Below are positions 63,756 through 64,000 of a stretch of DNA of 64,000 nt, piece by piece; within the stretch, counting starts at the first letter, position 1; the number at the start of each line of letters is the position of its first letter. The position numbers and the translations under genes were made by a program. A model generated the notes under the pieces. That model had not been told where the DNA came from and made no database searches. It worked only from the letters and a program-made list of their open reading frames with translations. Source of the stretch: Nevskiaceae bacterium (lineage in GTDB: Bacteria; Pseudomonadota; Gammaproteobacteria; Nevskiales; Nevskiaceae); NCBI GenBank assembly GCA_004298465.1, contig SCRT01000007.1, forward strand, positions 186,001-250,000. The letters run 5' to 3'.

Positions 63756-64000
<245 letters not shown>

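Overview
The window is a GC-rich proteobacterial chromosome segment, most likely from a gammaproteobacterium. Reasons: the nagZ/hpt/methylthioinosine phosphorylase group, pqiABC, cysM, rlmD, yciB, ppsR with ppsA, a small 4.5S-type SRP RNA and a yciO/site-2-protease/trpS ... scpA/scpB ... rluB order. Short 7-nt intergenic repeats of the type C(C/G)AATC(A/T) would fit a Xanthomonadales-like lineage, but the sequence alone does not fix the genus.

Layout. 1-9.4 kb: the N-terminus of dnaX, a RidA-like lipoprotein, an amine-oxidase/cupin pair, a membrane flippase-like/GT2/ArnT-like envelope glycosylation cluster, an MFS transporter, the SRP RNA and a DUF1249 protein. 9.4-20.2 kb: phosphoglucomutase, an UppS paralogue, a ferredoxin-NADP reductase, ppsR, a DsbA-like protein, ppsA, a small cysteine-rich protein, def, an AidB-type acyl-CoA dehydrogenase and a DUF3597 protein. 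20.4-28.7 kb: nitronate monooxygenase, mfd, an ABC1 kinase, a TraT-like lipoprotein and a FecR-like/SPOR protein. 28.9-36.4 kb (minus strand): mtnP-type phosphorylase, hpt, nagZ, a CYTH protein, a prohibitin, rlmD, cysM, rluB. 36.5-39.7 kb: pqiABC. 39.8-41.3 kb: scpB, scpA.

41.3-60.1 kb is an accessory island. It holds a WYL-domain regulator, a complete type I-F CRISPR-Cas operon (cas1, cas2-3, cas8f, cas5f, cas7f, cas6f), a leader with a perfect match to the IHF consensus, one very long array (112 repeats, 111 spacers) and a sucrose phosphorylase. The island lies between scpA and trpS, genes that usually adjoin, so it appears to have been inserted into a housekeeping operon. 60.2-64 kb: trpS, an M50 protease, yciO, yciB, a BolA protein and the C-terminal end of ligA.

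The defence genes form one unit. Cas1 and the Cas2-3 fusion acquire spacers and degrade targets; Cas8f/Cas5f/Cas7f/Cas6f make the Csy surveillance complex; Cas6f cuts the array transcript at the repeat hairpin. The array itself carries evidence of its history. Spacers 30 and 33 are overlapping, opposite-strand copies of essentially the same target (21 of 22 bases), and spacer 30 contains the flanking CC of the spacer-33 protospacer, which is the type I-F PAM. Spacers 28 and 34 also overlap end to end. Two copies of a small noncoding element with terminal inverted repeats ending in CTGAATAA lie elsewhere in the window.
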